Below are positions 17,718 through 27,329 of a stretch of 64,000 nucleotides of DNA, piece after piece; the first letter of the stretch is position 1; each line of letters opens with the position of its first letter. This stretch comes from Devosia sp. Lineage in GTDB: Bacteria; Pseudomonadota; Alphaproteobacteria; Rhizobiales; Devosiaceae. The stretch is from contig NZ_JANQAH010000009.1 of assembly GCF_024707125.1 (NCBI RefSeq), positions 310,001 through 374,000 of the forward strand, given 5' to 3'. The translations under genes were made by a program, and so were the position numbers. Under the pieces are notes generated by a model. The model was not told the origin of the DNA and searched no databases. It worked only from the letters and a program-made list of their open reading frames with translations.

Positions 17718-18299
17718 ATGTCCAAGCGCGACCCCAAGCGCCTGCCGCACGATTTTCACCTGTGGACGACCGTGTCTGCCACGGTCGAACCCCTGCGCCG
17801 CAAAGGTCTGCTCAAGTTGGGGCATGGCACCCTGCCCATCCCCGAGCCCGAACCGGCCCCCGCCATCAAGGCGCCGCCCAAAATGGGCAGTCCCAAAAAG
17901 CCCTTCCTGCCGCCCTATCAGGCGCCCACCCAGCCGGTGCAGGTGGTGGAGAAAAACGTTGATCCGGCTATCCACAAAAAGGTCCGCCGCGGCCGCATCG
18001 AGATCGATGGCACCATCGACCTTCACGGCATGACCCAGGTCGAAGCCCGTGAAACCCTGCGCCGCTATATCGGCGCCCGCGCTGCCCGCGGCGATCGCAC
18101 CCTGCTTGTCATCACCGGCAAGGGCGCCAAAACCGAAAATGACTATGTCGCCGCCATGACCGAGCGCGGCATCCTGCGCACCATGTTGCCGATCTGGCTT
18201 TCCGAGCCGGGCCTGTCGCATATGATTTCCGGCTGGAGCCTTGCCGCCCGCGGCCATGGTGGGGAGGGCGCCTGGTATGTGCGCCTCAGGCGCCCATGA
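17718..18299 (+). CDS. Smr/MutS2-type domain protein
   Basis: Small protein with an Smr domain, a fold with nicking endonuclease activity in some members; the target here is unknown. In the 193-residue product, a basic, proline-rich N-terminal half is followed by the Smr core IDLHGMTQVEARETL (about 96-110), VITGKGAKTE and the GISGWSL-like end ISGWSLAARGHGGEGAWYVRLRR. It lies between the Tim44-like gene and an XRE regulator whose start overlaps its stop (ATGA). Confidence 0.9.
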   Translation: MSKRDPKRLPHDFHLWTTVSATVEPLRRKGLLKLGHGTLPIPEPEPAPAIKAPPKMGSPKKPFLPPYQAPTQPVQVVEKNVDPAIHKKVRRGRIEIDGTIDLHGMTQVEARETLRRYIGARAARGDRTLLVITGKGAKTENDYVAAMTERGILRTMLPIWLSEPGLSHMISGWSLAARGHGGEGAWYVRLRRP

Positions 18300-18667
18300 C
18301 CCCGCTTGGCGCAAAATTCCGGGCGCTTCGCGAGGCCCGCGGCATTTCGCTGAAAGAAATGGCCGCCGCCCTCAACGTCTCGAGCGCCTATCTCTCGGCC
18401 CTCGAACACGGCCGCCGCGGCCAGCCCACCAGCTTCCTGCTCCACCGCATCATTGCCTTCTTCAATGTCATCTGGGACGAAGCCGAAGAGCTGCAGCGCC
18501 TCGCCGAAATTTCCGATCCCAAGGTGACCATCGACACCGGCGGCCTCGCCCCCGAAGCCACCGAATTCACCAATCGCCTGCGCGACAATATCGAGCGTCT
18601 CGAGCCCGAAGACCTCAAATTTTTGCGAGATGAATTGGTGAAGCGGGCGGGCAAGAAGCGCGGTTAA
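18296..18667 (+). CDS. XRE-family helix-turn-helix transcriptional regulator
   Basis: DNA-binding protein of 123 residues. The N-terminal Cro/C1 helix-turn-helix is LGAKFRALREARGISLKEMAAALNVSSAYLSALEHGRRG at about 4-42. The C-terminal region is helical and charged, with no metal or ligand motif I recognise. The start overlaps the Smr gene by four bases, so the two are coupled. The regulated genes are unknown; the pairing itself is common in this order. Confidence 0.85.
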   Translation: MTPLGAKFRALREARGISLKEMAAALNVSSAYLSALEHGRRGQPTSFLLHRIIAFFNVIWDEAEELQRLAEISDPKVTIDTGGLAPEATEFTNRLRDNIERLEPEDLKFLRDELVKRAGKKRG

Positions 18668-18728
18668 GCGGCGCTGGAATCCACCTCTCGATGGGCGTAT
18701 TTTATGGCCCATGCAGTAGGAGGTTCCC

Positions 18729-19217
18729 ATGCGCACTATTGGTGTCGCGGCCATCCTTGCCGCGTTGTCCCTACCCGCCCTCTCCGCCGACCTGACCCCG
18801 GGTGATTTTCGCGCGCTCCTCGCAGAGAGTGACGCGACTGTCGTGCTGCGCTCGCTCGACGAAGCATCCTGGAATGCGTTTCTCACCCATGTCGAGGCAG
18901 GCGACCGCGGCTGGATCGACCTCGTGCCACTCCTGGCGGCCGGGACGGATGCCGGAACGTCGGAAAGCCTTGTTATCACCCTGTCGCGGGCGCTTCGCGC
19001 CAATCCGCAGGGCGTGCTCAGTGTCCTTGCCAGCAGCAGCTATGCTGCGAGTGATATCTGCGTCGACAATGAAATCGAGATCTCTACCCTCGACGCCGTT
19101 CGCCTGATCGATGAGGCGCTGGTCAAGGTCGCTGGGGTTCTCGACCCGGCGCTGAGCCAGGTGCGCAACGAATGCATCTATGCCCTTAGCGATGCGCGCA
19201 TCGCCGCGCTGATCTAG
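18729..19217 (+). CDS. Secreted protein of unknown function
   Basis: I do not recognise this family. The 162-residue product has a clear signal peptide (MRTIGVAAILAALSLPALSA, cleavage near residue 20), so it is probably periplasmic. The mature part is helical and contains two cysteines (DICVDNE and RNECIYALSD) that could form a disulphide. A strong AGGAGG ribosome-binding site precedes the ATG. It stands alone between the XRE gene and the converging hslU. Confidence 0.7.
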   Translation: MRTIGVAAILAALSLPALSADLTPGDFRALLAESDATVVLRSLDEASWNAFLTHVEAGDRGWIDLVPLLAAGTDAGTSESLVITLSRALRANPQGVLSVLASSSYAASDICVDNEIEISTLDAVRLIDEALVKVAGVLDPALSQVRNECIYALSDARIAALI

Positions 19218-19244
19218 AAAATGCCCGCCCTTTTGGGGCGGGCA
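19218..19244 (-). terminator. Terminator after hslU
   Basis: Strong hairpin GCCCGCCC-TTTT-GGGGCGGGC with ATTTT on its minus-strand 3' side, 9 bases beyond the hslU stop. The short T run makes it a moderate intrinsic terminator. Confidence 0.65.
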
Positions 19245-19252
19245 TACGAAGG

Positions 19253-20563
19253 CTAAAGCACGAACTTGCTGAGATCGGTGTCTTTGGCGAGAACGCCCAC
19301 CTTTTCGCGAACAAAGGCGGCGTCGATCTCGATCGACTGTCCGGCTTTGTCAGGCGCATCGAAGGAAATCTCTTCCACGAGCCGCTCCATCACCGTCTGC
19401 AAACGCCGCGCGCCGATATTCTCGACTGAATCATTGACCTTCACCGCCGCATCGGCAATCGCCTCGATGGCGTCAGTCGTAAAGCTCAGCGTGACCCCTT
19501 CGGTGCCCATCAGCGCCACATATTGGCGCACCAGGCTCGCCTCGGTGTCATTGAGGATGCGAATGAAATCTTCGCGGGTCAGCGCCTTCAGCTCCACCCG
19601 GATCGGCAATCGACCCTGCAGCTCCGGCAGCAGGTCCGAGGGCTTGCTCACATGGAACGCACCCGAGGCAATGAACAGGATATGGTCCGTCTTCACCGGC
19701 CCATATTTTGTCGACACCGTCGTGCCTTCGATCAGGGGAAGCAGATCGCGCTGCACGCCTTCGCGCGACGGACCGCCTGATACGCCACCCTCGCGGGCCG
19801 CGACCTTATCGATTTCGTCGATGAAGACAATGCCGTGGTTTTCCACGAGCTCGATGGCTTCCGTCTTGAGCTGTTCCTGATCGAGCAGCTTGTCGGCCTC
19901 TTCGGCGATCAGCGGTTCATAGGCGTCCTTCACCTTGACCTTGCGCTTCACACCGCGACCGCCCATTGCCGACTTGAACATGTCGGAAAGGTTGATCATG
20001 CCGATGCCGCCATTGGGCATGCCGGGGATTTCGAACCCGCCCGTATTGGGCGAAGGCTGCATCTCGATCTCGATTTCCTTGTCATCAAGCTCGTTATTAC
20101 GAAGCTTGTTGCGGAACGAGTCGCGCGTCGATGGCGTCGCCGAAGTGCCGACCAGTGCATCAAGCACCCGCTCCTCGGCATTGTGGTGCGCCTGCGCCTG
20201 CACATCGCGGCGGCGCTTGTCGCGCAGCACAGTGATACCGGCTTCGACAAGGTCGCGAACAATCTGCTCCACGTCGCGGCCGACATAGCCGACTTCGGTG
20301 AACTTGGTCGCTTCCACTTTTACAAATGGCGCCTGCGCCAGCCGCGCCAGGCGACGCGAAATCTCGGTCTTGCCGACACCGGTCGGCCCGATCATCAATA
20401 TATTCTTCGGCGTCACTTCACGGCGCAGCTCGGGGGAAAGCTGCTGCCGGCGCCAGCGATTGCGCAGCGCCACGGCAACGGCGCGCTTGGCATCCTGCTG
20501 GCCGACAATATTGCGGTCCAGCTCCGAAACGATTTCGCGCGGCGAAAAATTGGTTTCACTCAT
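19253..20563 (-). CDS. hslU: ATP-dependent protease ATPase subunit HslU
   Basis: AAA+ unfoldase that feeds substrates to the HslV peptidase. In the 436-residue product, Walker [10 protein letters not shown] is at about 59-67 and Walker B is [10 protein letters not shown]. The sensor/C-terminal region includes [18 protein letters not shown], and the tail ends DLSKFVL, which docks into HslV. It follows a GNAT acetyltransferase gene by 7 bases in the order hslV-GNAT-hslU. A heat-shock-type promoter lies ahead of hslV. Confidence 0.98.
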   Translation of the reverse strand: MSETNFSPREIVSELDRNIVGQQDAKRAVAVALRNRWRRQQLSPELRREVTPKNILMIGPTGVGKTEISRRLARLAQAPFVKVEATKFTEVGYVGRDVEQIVRDLVEAGITVLRDKRRRDVQAQAHHNAEERVLDALVGTSATPSTRDSFRNKLRNNELDDKEIEIEMQPSPNTGGFEIPGMPNGGIGMINLSDMFKSAMGGRGVKRKVKVKDAYEPLIAEEADKLLDQEQLKTEAIELVENHGIVFIDEIDKVAAREGGVSGGPSREGVQRDLLPLIEGTTVSTKYGPVKTDHILFIASGAFHVSKPSDLLPELQGRLPIRVELKALTREDFIRILNDTEASLVRQYVALMGTEGVTLSFTTDAIEAIADAAVKVNDSVENIGARRLQTVMERLVEEISFDAPDKAGQSIEIDAAFVREKVGVLAKDTDLSKFVL

Positions 20564-20570
20564 TTCTTTG

Positions 20571-21104
20571 TCACTTTCGATCGGTGCCTTGCTGTTGGAC
20601 CGGTTCGCGGTCCAGGAAGCGCACCATCAGGTGTTCGTCGATATATCGACCGTTCACGAAGAGGTAGCGGGGCTCTGTCCCATAAGTCTCAAAGCCCAGC
20701 CGCTTGTAGAGGCGGATGGCCGGCTCGTTCTCGGCCCAGACCCCGAGATGGACCTGGATGACCTTTTCCCGGGCGTGCTGGATCAGGTGCTCGCAAAGAG
20801 CTTTCGACATGCCGCTGCCGCGATGCTCTGGCTGCACATAGACCTGGATCATCCAGCCCCGGTGCCGTTCCTTGGCCGCATCATTGCGCATGAAGGCATT
20901 GATGCCGCCAATCGATCCATCCGGCAGCTCGGCGCCAAAGACCGTCAGGGTCTCCAGCATCTGCCTGACGTCCGCGTCAGTTCTCTGCGCAAAGTTCTCC
21001 GCCGAAGACACAAAGGCCTCCGGATGATTGGCCAGCGCCTCGTGCCTTATGGCCCGATAGGCCGCCGCATCTTTCACGCCGAGTTGCCGAATGGAAAAGG
21101 TCAC
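20571..21104 (-). CDS. GNAT family N-acetyltransferase between hslV and hslU
   Basis: Acetyl-CoA-dependent acetyltransferase of unknown substrate. In the 177-residue product, the GNAT core includes [21 protein letters not shown] (acetyl-CoA-binding RGSG region, about 83-103) and [23 protein letters not shown]. The GTG start lies directly after the hslV stop and the gene ends 7 bases before hslU, so it is embedded in the protease operon. That position implies shared heat-shock expression, not a shown role in proteolysis. Confidence 0.85.
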   Translation of the reverse strand: MTFSIRQLGVKDAAAYRAIRHEALANHPEAFVSSAENFAQRTDADVRQMLETLTVFGAELPDGSIGGINAFMRNDAAKERHRGWMIQVYVQPEHRGSGMSKALCEHLIQHAREKVIQVHLGVWAENEPAIRLYKRLGFETYGTEPRYLFVNGRYIDEHLMVRFLDREPVQQQGTDRK

Positions 21105-21659
21105 TTAAAGCTCGATGGTTTCGAGGGTTACGTTGCCATTGGTATAGACGCAGATTTCCTCTGCGATCTTCATGGCGCGACGGGCAATGTCTTCCGCGTC
21201 AAGCTCGGTCGCCTGATGCAGGGCCAAGGCGGCCGAATGCGCGTAGTTGCCGCCTGAGCCAATGGCGATCACACCATGGTCAGGCGTCAGCACGTCGCCC
21301 GTGCCGGTAAGCACCAGCGTATCGGTCTTGTCAGCCACGATCATCATGGCTTCGAGCTTCCGCAGATAGCGGTCCGTCCGCCAATCCTTGGCCAATTCGA
21401 CCGCAGCGCGCATCAGCTTGTCAGGATATTGCTCCAGCTTGCCTTCGAGCCGTTCGAACAGCGTGAAGGCGTCGGCGGTCGAACCGGCAAACCCGCCGAT
21501 CACCTTGCCGCCGGCCAGCCGGCGAACTTTCTTCGCCGTATGCTTCATAACCGTCTGGCCCATGGAAACCTGGCCATCGCCAGCGACCACGACCTTGTTG
21601 CCCTTGCGCACGGAAACGATCGTTGTCCCGTGCCAGCCGGGAAATGCGTTTTCACTCAT
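21105..21659 (-). CDS. hslV: ATP-dependent protease peptidase subunit HslV
   Basis: Threonine peptidase that forms the core of the HslUV protease. The 184-residue product has a short propeptide [11 protein letters not shown], followed by the catalytic N-terminal threonine TTIVSVRKG exposed after processing. [13 protein letters not shown] and [12 protein letters not shown] follow. The ATG at 21659 matches the family; the open frame further upstream is not coding. A promoter-like motif lies 30-57 bases upstream. Confidence 0.97.
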   Translation of the reverse strand: MSENAFPGWHGTTIVSVRKGNKVVVAGDGQVSMGQTVMKHTAKKVRRLAGGKVIGGFAGSTADAFTLFERLEGKLEQYPDKLMRAAVELAKDWRTDRYLRKLEAMMIVADKTDTLVLTGTGDVLTPDHGVIAIGSGGNYAHSAALALHQATELDAEDIARRAMKIAEEICVYTNGNVTLETIEL

Positions 21660-21688
21660 GGGGGGAAATACTCCGAACTGTTGAGTGA

Positions 21689-21716
21689 TATTTAGGCGCA
21701 AGGCCGCCGTTTGCAA
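21689..21716 (-). promoter_or_regulatory. Putative heat-shock (RpoH-type) promoter of hslV
   Basis: On the minus strand, TTGCAA, a 16-base spacer, then TAAATA. Read as alphaproteobacterial RpoH, TTG-N17-CCTAAAT resembles CTTG-N17-CYTATNT with G for the first C and A for the second T. It also resembles a housekeeping promoter. The spacing to the ATG at 21659 is reasonable. Confidence 0.4.
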
Positions 21717-21786
21717 CCAGCCCCGCGCAACGGCAACCAAGCCATGCGCGTTGGACGGCAAAGAGGAAATCGGAGGAGGCGAAAAA

Positions 21787-22170
21787 ATGCCAAGGGCCAG
21801 CCGGGTCATGCCCATGCTTTCGGTTGCCGACATGCCCGCGTCGCGCCGCTTCTATGAGACCATATTAGGCGGAACGCTGGCCTATCAGTTTCCGCCCGAA
21901 GATGAGCCGGTCTTCCTAACCCTGTCCTTCGGCCAAACCGAAATCGGCCTCGGCGTCCTCTCCGACAAGGGCGTTCACGGTCGCCCCCTCCGCCCCGCCA
22001 GCGGCCACCGCATCGAGCTCTGCATCAATGTCGATGACGTCGACGCGACGCTTGCTGCCCTCGGAGCCCCCATCGTCATGCCGCCGATCGACCAGCCATG
22101 GGGCGAGCGCGCGGCTTATGTCGAGGACCCCGACGGCAATCTCGTCATGCTGGTCGCGCCCATTAGCTGA
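21787..22170 (+). CDS. VOC family protein (glyoxalase/bleomycin-resistance fold)
   Basis: Small metal-dependent-fold protein of unknown substrate, 127 residues. It has the VOC pattern [23 protein letters not shown] at the start and [18 protein letters not shown] at the end, where the Glu usually in the metal site is replaced by Val (DPDGNLVML). Catalytic activity is therefore uncertain. The start at 21787 follows a strong GGAGGAGG ribosome-binding site. It is divergent from hslV. Confidence 0.8.
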   Translation: MPRASRVMPMLSVADMPASRRFYETILGGTLAYQFPPEDEPVFLTLSFGQTEIGLGVLSDKGVHGRPLRPASGHRIELCINVDDVDATLAALGAPIVMPPIDQPWGERAAYVEDPDGNLVMLVAPIS

Positions 22171-22236
22171 AAGCAACGCGATCTTTAAGCCTTTGCGCAT
22201 ATCTGCTAGTGAGCCCCGACCCTCGGAGACACGCCA

Positions 22237-22824
22237 ATGCGCACCGCCACCATCGCCCGCAAGACCAACGAGACCGAGATTGCTGTCTCGATCAATCTCG
22301 ACGGCACCGGCGCGCATAAAATGGCGACCGGGGTCGGCTTCTTCGATCACATGCTCGACCAGCTCTCGCGCCACTCGCTCATCGACATGGACGTCACCTG
22401 CAAGGGCGACCTGCACATCGATTTCCACCACACGGTGGAAGATGTCGGCATTGCCCTGGGCCAGGCCATTGCCAAGGCCATCGGCGACAAGAAGGGCATC
22501 CGTCGCTACGCCTCGTGCGACCTGCCCATGGATGGCACTCTTACTCGCGCGGCGCTCGACGTTTCGGGCCGGCCCTTCCTCGTCTTCAAGGCCGAGTTCA
22601 ACCGCGACAAGATCGGCGATATCGACACCGAACTGTTCCGCGAGTTCTTCCAGGCTTTTGCCATCAATGCCGGCATCACGCTGCACATCGAAAACTTCTA
22701 CTTCGACAACAACCATCATCTGGCAGAGTCGATGTTCAAGGCCGTGGCCCGCGCCCTGCGCGATGCGCTCGAAATCGACCCTCGCCAGGCCGACCGCGTC
22801 CCGAGCACCAAGGGCACGCTGTAA
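22237..22824 (+). CDS. hisB: Imidazoleglycerol-phosphate dehydratase
   Basis: Sixth step of histidine synthesis. The 195-residue product is the dehydratase alone, without the phosphatase domain fused in enterobacteria. Manganese-ligand motifs are [29 protein letters not shown] and [18 protein letters not shown]. It opens the hisB-[DUF2628]-hisH-hisA-[membrane protein]-hisF-hisE run, with a family-B repeat between it and the next gene. Confidence 0.97.
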   Translation: MRTATIARKTNETEIAVSINLDGTGAHKMATGVGFFDHMLDQLSRHSLIDMDVTCKGDLHIDFHHTVEDVGIALGQAIAKAIGDKKGIRRYASCDLPMDGTLTRAALDVSGRPFLVFKAEFNRDKIGDIDTELFREFFQAFAINAGITLHIENFYFDNNHHLAESMFKAVARALRDALEIDPRQADRVPSTKGTL

Positions 22825-22848
22825 GTCTATCGCCGCTCTTCCGGCTGT

Positions 22849-22922
22849 CGTCACCACCGGGCTTGTCCCGGTGGTCCATGCATCCCGAGATGGATTGCCC
22901 GGACAAGCCGGGCAATGACGAC
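22849..22922. repeat. Intergenic palindromic repeat, family B (copy 3)
   Basis: CGTCACCACCGGGCTTGTCC..GTGG facing GGATTGCCCGGACAAG..AATGACG. It is almost identical to copy 2 and lies within the his operon between hisB and the DUF2628 gene. Confidence 0.8.
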
Positions 22923-22997
22923 GCATCAAGCGGTCGTGACCTTTCGCATTTCCGCTTTTTGCACTAAGTGGACCTCATTCCGTCCTGGGAGTTCCCC

Positions 22998-23354
22998 GTG
23001 ACCCTCTTTGCCCTCTACCGATCCGTCGATGACCCGACCGCCCTGCCCGTGGCTGTCGCCGAGCGCTTCTCCTGGTTCGCGGCCCTGCTGCCGCCCGTCC
23101 ATGCGCTCCTCCATCGACATTGGGATCTCCTGGGCCTTTTTGCCGTCGGCCTCGTCGCGCTGATTTTTGGCGCGCGCTATCTCGGCCCGGACGCCACTCT
23201 CTGGCTCTACATCCTCCTCGCCATCGCCTGCGGCTTTGCCGCACCGGGCGCCGAGCGTCGTGCACTGAAACGTCGTGGTCTCTCTTCGCTTGGCCACCGC
23301 GTCGCCGCCGATGCCGATCTCGCCCGTCTCGCCGTTATGGAATCTCGTCCATGA
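22998..23354 (+). CDS. DUF2628 family membrane protein in the his operon
   Basis: Small membrane protein of 118 residues with no assigned function. It has the family motif FALYRSVDDPTALPVAVAERFSWFAALLPPVHALLHRHW followed by two hydrophobic segments (LLGLFAVGLVALIFGARYL and ATLWLYILLAIACGFAA). The GTG at 22998 is preferred because GGGAG lies about 8 bases upstream; a GTG at 22968 is also open. Its stop overlaps hisH (ATGA), so the two are coupled. The same neighbour is seen beside hisH in other members of this order, from memory. Confidence 0.75.
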   Translation: MTLFALYRSVDDPTALPVAVAERFSWFAALLPPVHALLHRHWDLLGLFAVGLVALIFGARYLGPDATLWLYILLAIACGFAAPGAERRALKRRGLSSLGHRVAADADLARLAVMESRP

Positions 23355-24004
23355 GCACAGTTGCCATTATCGACTATGGCGCGGGCAATCTCCGCTCCGC
23401 CGCCAATGCCTTCGAGCGCGTCGCCGCGTCGCTGGTAAGCAGTCCCGAAATCATCGTCACCGCCGATCCCGAAGTGGTCCGCCGCGCCGACCGCATCATG
23501 CTCCCCGGCGTCGGCGCCTTCGCCGATTGCAAAGCGGGCCTTGATGCCGTCGCCGGCATGACCGAGGTTCTGGAAGAGCGCGTGATCCGTGGCACCACGC
23601 CGTTCCTCGGCGTCTGCGTCGGCATGCAGCTTCTCGCTGGGGAAGGCCGCGAAAAGGTCATCACGGCAGGTCTTGGCTGGATCCCCGGCGCCGTCGAAAA
23701 GATCAGGCCGACCGATCCAAACCTGAAGATTCCGCACATGGGCTGGAACACCATTTCGGTGACAAAACCCCACGCCCTCCTCGCCGGCATCCCGGATGGC
23801 CCCAATGGCCTCCACGCCTATTTCGTACACTCCTACCACTTCCTCACCGATGACCCGGCGCACCTCCTCGCGACCACCGATTATGGTGGCGTGGTTACCG
23901 CATGCGTCGGTCGCGACAATATTTTCGGGACGCAATTTCACCCGGAAAAGAGCCAGGCCCTCGGCCTCAAACTGATCGAGAATTTTATGGGGTGGACGCC
24001 ATGA
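23351..24004 (+). CDS. hisH: Imidazole glycerol phosphate synthase, glutamine amidotransferase subunit
   Basis: Class I amidotransferase that passes ammonia to HisF. In the 217-residue product, the nucleophile Cys89 lies in [11 protein letters not shown] and the His/Glu of the triad in [10 protein letters not shown]. The ATG at 23351 overlaps the DUF2628 stop. Its own stop overlaps hisA, giving a chain of ATGA junctions. The longer open frame upstream is rejected because it starts inside the DUF2628 gene in another frame. Confidence 0.97.
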   Translation: MSTVAIIDYGAGNLRSAANAFERVAASLVSSPEIIVTADPEVVRRADRIMLPGVGAFADCKAGLDAVAGMTEVLEERVIRGTTPFLGVCVGMQLLAGEGREKVITAGLGWIPGAVEKIRPTDPNLKIPHMGWNTISVTKPHALLAGIPDGPNGLHAYFVHSYHFLTDDPAHLLATTDYGGVVTACVGRDNIFGTQFHPEKSQALGLKLIENFMGWTP

Positions 24005-24732
24005 TCCTGTTCCCGGCCATCGACCTCAAGGACGGTCAGTGCGTGCGCCTGAAACTTGGCGACATGAACCAGGCCACCGTCTTTAACGACGATCCCGCCG
24101 CCCAGGCGAAGTCGTTCGAAGACCAGGGCTTTGAATATCTGCACGTCGTCGATCTCAACGGCGCCTTCGCCGGCGAGAGCGTCAACGGCGGCGCGGTCGA
24201 GCAGATCCTCAAAACTGTAAAATTCCCCGTCCAGCTCGGCGGCGGCATTCGCACGCTCGACCACATCGAAGCCTGGCTCGACAAGGGTCTGGCTCGCGTC
24301 ATCCTCGGCACGGTCGCCGTTCGTAATCCCGAGCTGGTGAAAGAGGCCGCCAAAAAATGGCCCGGCCAGGTCGCCGTGGGCACCGACGCCAAAGGCGGCA
24401 TGGTGGCTGTGGAAGGTTGGGCAGAAACCTCCGAACTCTCGATCATCGAACTCGCCAAGCGCTTTGAAGGCGCCGGCGTCGCCGCCATTATCTACACCGA
24501 CATCGACCGCGACGGCATCCTCGCCGGCATCAACTGGGATTCGACCCTCGAGCTTGCCCGCTCGACCTCAATCCCCGTCATCGCCTCGGGTGGCCTCGCC
24601 TCAATGGACGATATCGAGCGCATGACGCGCAAGGAATATCAGGTGCTCGAAGGCGCCATTTCCGGACGCGCCCTTTACGATGGTCGGATTGATTCACGTG
24701 AAGCACTGGCAAAGCTGAGGGCCGCGGCGTGA
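24001..24732 (+). CDS. hisA: ProFAR isomerase
   Basis: TIM-barrel isomerase of histidine synthesis. In the 243-residue product, the catalytic Asp8 lies in [15 protein letters not shown], and the second Asp and phosphate-binding loops in [12 protein letters not shown] and [12 protein letters not shown]. It starts in an ATGA overlap with hisH and ends in a GTGA overlap with a small membrane-protein gene. A parS-like site (24690-24705) lies in its last codons and encodes DSREA. Confidence 0.97.
   Translation: MILFPAIDLKDGQCVRLKLGDMNQATVFNDDPAAQAKSFEDQGFEYLHVVDLNGAFAGESVNGGAVEQILKTVKFPVQLGGGIRTLDHIEAWLDKGLARVILGTVAVRNPELVKEAAKKWPGQVAVGTDAKGGMVAVEGWAETSELSIIELAKRFEGAGVAAIIYTDIDRDGILAGINWDSTLELARSTSIPVIASGGLASMDDIERMTRKEYQVLEGAISGRALYDGRIDSREALAKLRAAA
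24690..24705. promoter_or_regulatory. parS-like site g, at the 3' end of hisA
   Basis: TGATTCACGTGAAGCA: GATTC-type parS variant with one further change in the right arm. Confidence 0.45.
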
Positions 24733-25058
24733 GCGAAACCCGGCCTGCCAAATTTCCGTGGTGGGCCTATTGGCTCTTTCTCGCCGTCATCGCGCTCTTC
24801 GCCTTCGCGCCGGTGATATCGGTGCTTACCGCCGGCTTCATCGCCGAAAGCAATGGCTGCGCTCTCAACGAGGGCAGCATCAATACCTGCGTGGTCGGCG
24901 GCAATGATCTGGGCCCGACCATCTACACTCTCTTCGTGCTCGGCTGGTTCGCCATAGCCACCCTGCCGCTTGGCGGCGCTGCCTTCTTCGTCTGGCTCGC
25001 CACGCTCATCATTCACCGCATCGCCTGGGGGCAGATGCAGAAGGGCAAACGCTCATGA
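24729..25058 (+). CDS. Small membrane protein between hisA and hisF
   Basis: I do not recognise a named family. The 109-residue product has two strong membrane segments ([28 protein letters not shown] and [32 protein letters not shown]). They are separated by a polar loop with two cysteines ([19 protein letters not shown]), probably periplasmic and possibly disulphide-bonded. It has a GTG start overlapping the hisA stop and its own stop overlaps hisF, so translation is coupled on both sides. No histidine-synthesis function can be inferred. Confidence 0.75.
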   Translation: MSETRPAKFPWWAYWLFLAVIALFAFAPVISVLTAGFIAESNGCALNEGSINTCVVGGNDLGPTIYTLFVLGWFAIATLPLGGAAFFVWLATLIIHRIAWGQMQKGKRS

Positions 25059-25855
25059 CCCTGAAGACCCGCATCATTCCCTGCCTCGACGTAGCCGGCG
25101 GCCGCGTCGTAAAAGGCGTCAACTTCGTTGATCTCATCGATGCCGGTGATCCCGTGCAAGCCGCCATGGCCTATGACGCAGCCGGCGCCGATGAACTCAC
25201 CTTCCTCGACATCACCGCCAGCCACGAAGGCCGCGACACGATTTTCGATGTCGTCGCCCGCACCGCCGAACACTGCTTCATGCCCGTCACCGTCGGCGGT
25301 GGCGTCCGCTCCATCGAAGATATCCGCAAGCTGCTATTGGCCGGCGCCGACAAGGTGGCGATCAATTCCGCCGCCGTGAACGATCCCGACTTCATCGCCC
25401 GCGCTGCCGACAAGTTCGGCAATCAGTGCATCGTCGTTTCGGTCGATGCCAAGCAGCGGCTCGATGCAAAGGTCGGTGGCGACAATCGCTCCGAATGGGA
25501 AATCTACACCCATGGCGGTCGCCGCCCCACCGGCATCGACGCCGTCGAATTTGCCGCCAAAATGGTCGAGCGCGGTGCCGGCGAACTGCTGGTCACCTCC
25601 ATGGATCGCGACGGCACCAAGTCCGGCTTTGATCTGAAACTCACCCGCGCCATTGCCGACTCGGTGGAAGTCCCCGTCATCGCCTCGGGCGGCGTCGGCA
25701 AGTTGCAGGACCTCGTCGATGGCGTCACCGAGGGTCACGCCAGCGCCGTCCTTGCCGCCTCCATCTTCCACTTCGGCACTTTTACGATTCCCGAGGCCAA
25801 GCGCTACATGGCCGATCATGGCATCGCCATGCGGCTCGATGCGGCAGCGGCTTAA
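25055..25855 (+). CDS. hisF: Imidazole glycerol phosphate synthase, cyclase subunit
   Basis: TIM-barrel cyclase that joins with HisH to make imidazole glycerol phosphate and AICAR. In the 266-residue product, the catalytic Asp12 lies in [16 protein letters not shown] and the second Asp in [13 protein letters not shown]. The phosphate loop is [13 protein letters not shown] slightly long insert ([26 protein letters not shown]) is usual in alphaproteobacteria. It begins with an ATGA overlap. Confidence 0.98.
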   Translation: MTLKTRIIPCLDVAGGRVVKGVNFVDLIDAGDPVQAAMAYDAAGADELTFLDITASHEGRDTIFDVVARTAEHCFMPVTVGGGVRSIEDIRKLLLAGADKVAINSAAVNDPDFIARAADKFGNQCIVVSVDAKQRLDAKVGGDNRSEWEIYTHGGRRPTGIDAVEFAAKMVERGAGELLVTSMDRDGTKSGFDLKLTRAIADSVEVPVIASGGVGKLQDLVDGVTEGHASAVLAASIFHFGTFTIPEAKRYMADHGIAMRLDAAAA

Positions 25856-25889
25856 GTAGGGATTGCCCCGGCACGTCATTCCATCACAA

Positions 25890-25956
25890 CGTCATCCCCG
25901 CGAAAGCGGGGATCTCGGGAACGGAAACTGGGATTTCCGCTTACGCGGAAATGACG
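25890..25956. repeat. Intergenic palindromic repeat, family A (copy 1)
   Basis: GTCATCCCCGCGAAAGCGGG hairpin followed by the inverted partner GGATTTCCGCTTACGCGGAAATGACG. It lies between hisF and hisE. Confidence 0.8.
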
Positions 25957-25986
25957 CGGTGAAAGCGGGCCCAAAGGACCAAAAAA

Positions 25987-26304
25987 ATGACCCTTGAAGA
26001 ACTCGAAGCCCGCATCGCCATCCGTGCTGCCGCCTCGCCCGAGGAAAGCTACACGGCAAAGCTCATCGCCCGCGGCATGAAAAAGGCCGCGCAAAAAGTC
26101 GGCGAGGAAGCGACCGAAGCCGTCATCGCCGCCGTCACCGGCGACCGGGCCGAGCTGGTCAAGGAATCCGCTGACCTCCTCTACCATCTCCTCGTCGTGC
26201 TCAAGGCGGCCGACATTCCGCTCGCCGAAGTCATGGCCGAGCTCGACGCGCGCACCGCCCAATCCGGCCTCGCCGAAAAAGCCTCCCGATCGGAAAAGCA
26301 GTAA
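25987..26304 (+). CDS. hisE: Phosphoribosyl-ATP pyrophosphatase
   Basis: Hydrolyses phosphoribosyl-ATP early in histidine synthesis. The 105-residue all-helical product has MazG-like metal residues in [18 protein letters not shown] sequence ([10 protein letters not shown]) and [17 protein letters not shown]. The separate hisE (not fused to hisI) is normal for alphaproteobacteria. Its stop overlaps the coaA start by one base (TAATG). Confidence 0.96.
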   Translation: MTLEELEARIAIRAAASPEESYTAKLIARGMKKAAQKVGEEATEAVIAAVTGDRAELVKESADLLYHLLVVLKAADIPLAEVMAELDARTAQSGLAEKASRSEKQ

Positions 26305-27257
26305 TGGCGCCTCGCTCCCCCGCGCTCGATCCCTATCACAATTTCACCAAGGCCGAATGGAGCAAGCTGCGCGACGGCCAGCCGATGACGCTCGACCAGA
26401 GCGACATCGATCGCCTGCGCGGTCTCACCGACCCGATCTCATTGGAAGAAGCCGAAGAGGTCTACCTGCCTATTTCGCGCTTGCTGTCCTATTATGTCGA
26501 AGCCATCCAGGGTCTTCACAACGTGCAGTCGCGGTTTCTCCAAACCCCGCATGGTCACAAAGTGCCCTTCATCATCGGCGTCGCCGGTTCGGTCGCGGTG
26601 GGGAAATCGACTACCGCGCGCATCCTGCAGACCCTGCTCTCGCGCTGGCCCTCGACGCCGCGTGTCGACCTCGTCACCACCGATGGTTTTTTGTACCCCA
26701 ATGCTGTGCTCGCCGAAAAAGGCCTGATGGAGCGCAAGGGGTTTCCGGAAAGCTACGACCGCGCCCGCTTCGTCAATTTCCTGGCCGATATCAAATCGGG
26801 CAAGGCGAACGTCAAAGTCCCGGTCTATTCCCACCTCGTCTATGACGTGGTGGAAGGCACCGAAATATCAGTCGATCGTCCCGACATTCTCATCGTCGAA
26901 GGCCTCAACATCCTGCAGGCCGGCGAATTGCCCAAGACCGGCAAGCCGATCCTGTTCGCCTCCGACTTCCTCGATTTCTCGGTCTATATCGACGCCGACA
27001 ATGACGACCTCGAAGACTGGTTCATGCAGCGCTTCTTCCGCCTGCGCGAAACCGCCTTCAAGGACCCCACCTCCTTCTTCCGCCGTTTTGCCGAAATGAG
27101 CGAAGAGGAAGCCGGCTCTTTCGGCCGCATGGTCTGGCGCACGATCAACCTGCGCAACCTCATCGACAATGTGCTGCCGACGCGCGGCCGCGCCGATCTG
27201 ATCCTCAAAAAGGGAAAAGATCACCTGATCGAGAATGTCAGCCTGCGCCGCGTCTGA
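26304..27257 (+). CDS. coaA: Pantothenate kinase (type I)
   Basis: Phosphorylates pantothenate, the first committed step to coenzyme A. In the 317-residue product, the P-loop [12 protein letters not shown] is at about 92-103. The family pattern includes [30 protein letters not shown] and the C-terminal [19 protein letters not shown]. It is coupled to hisE through a one-base overlap. Length and motifs fit the bacterial type I enzyme. Confidence 0.97.
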   Translation: MAPRSPALDPYHNFTKAEWSKLRDGQPMTLDQSDIDRLRGLTDPISLEEAEEVYLPISRLLSYYVEAIQGLHNVQSRFLQTPHGHKVPFIIGVAGSVAVGKSTTARILQTLLSRWPSTPRVDLVTTDGFLYPNAVLAEKGLMERKGFPESYDRARFVNFLADIKSGKANVKVPVYSHLVYDVVEGTEISVDRPDILIVEGLNILQAGELPKTGKPILFASDFLDFSVYIDADNDDLEDWFMQRFFRLRETAFKDPTSFFRRFAEMSEEEAGSFGRMVWRTINLRNLIDNVLPTRGRADLILKKGKDHLIENVSLRRV

Positions 27258-27283
27258 CGCCCGCCGACTCTTCCCCACCCACC

Positions 27284-27320
27284 ATGTCATCCCCGCGAAA
27301 GCGGGGATCTCTGTTTCCGG
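27284..27320. repeat. Intergenic palindromic repeat, family A (half copy, copy 2)
   Basis: Single hairpin unit GTCATCCCCGCGAAAGCGGG followed by GATCTCTGTTTCCGG; the facing unit is missing. It lies between coaA and a converging VOC gene. Confidence 0.75.
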
Positions 27321-27329
27321 GAGAGGGGC

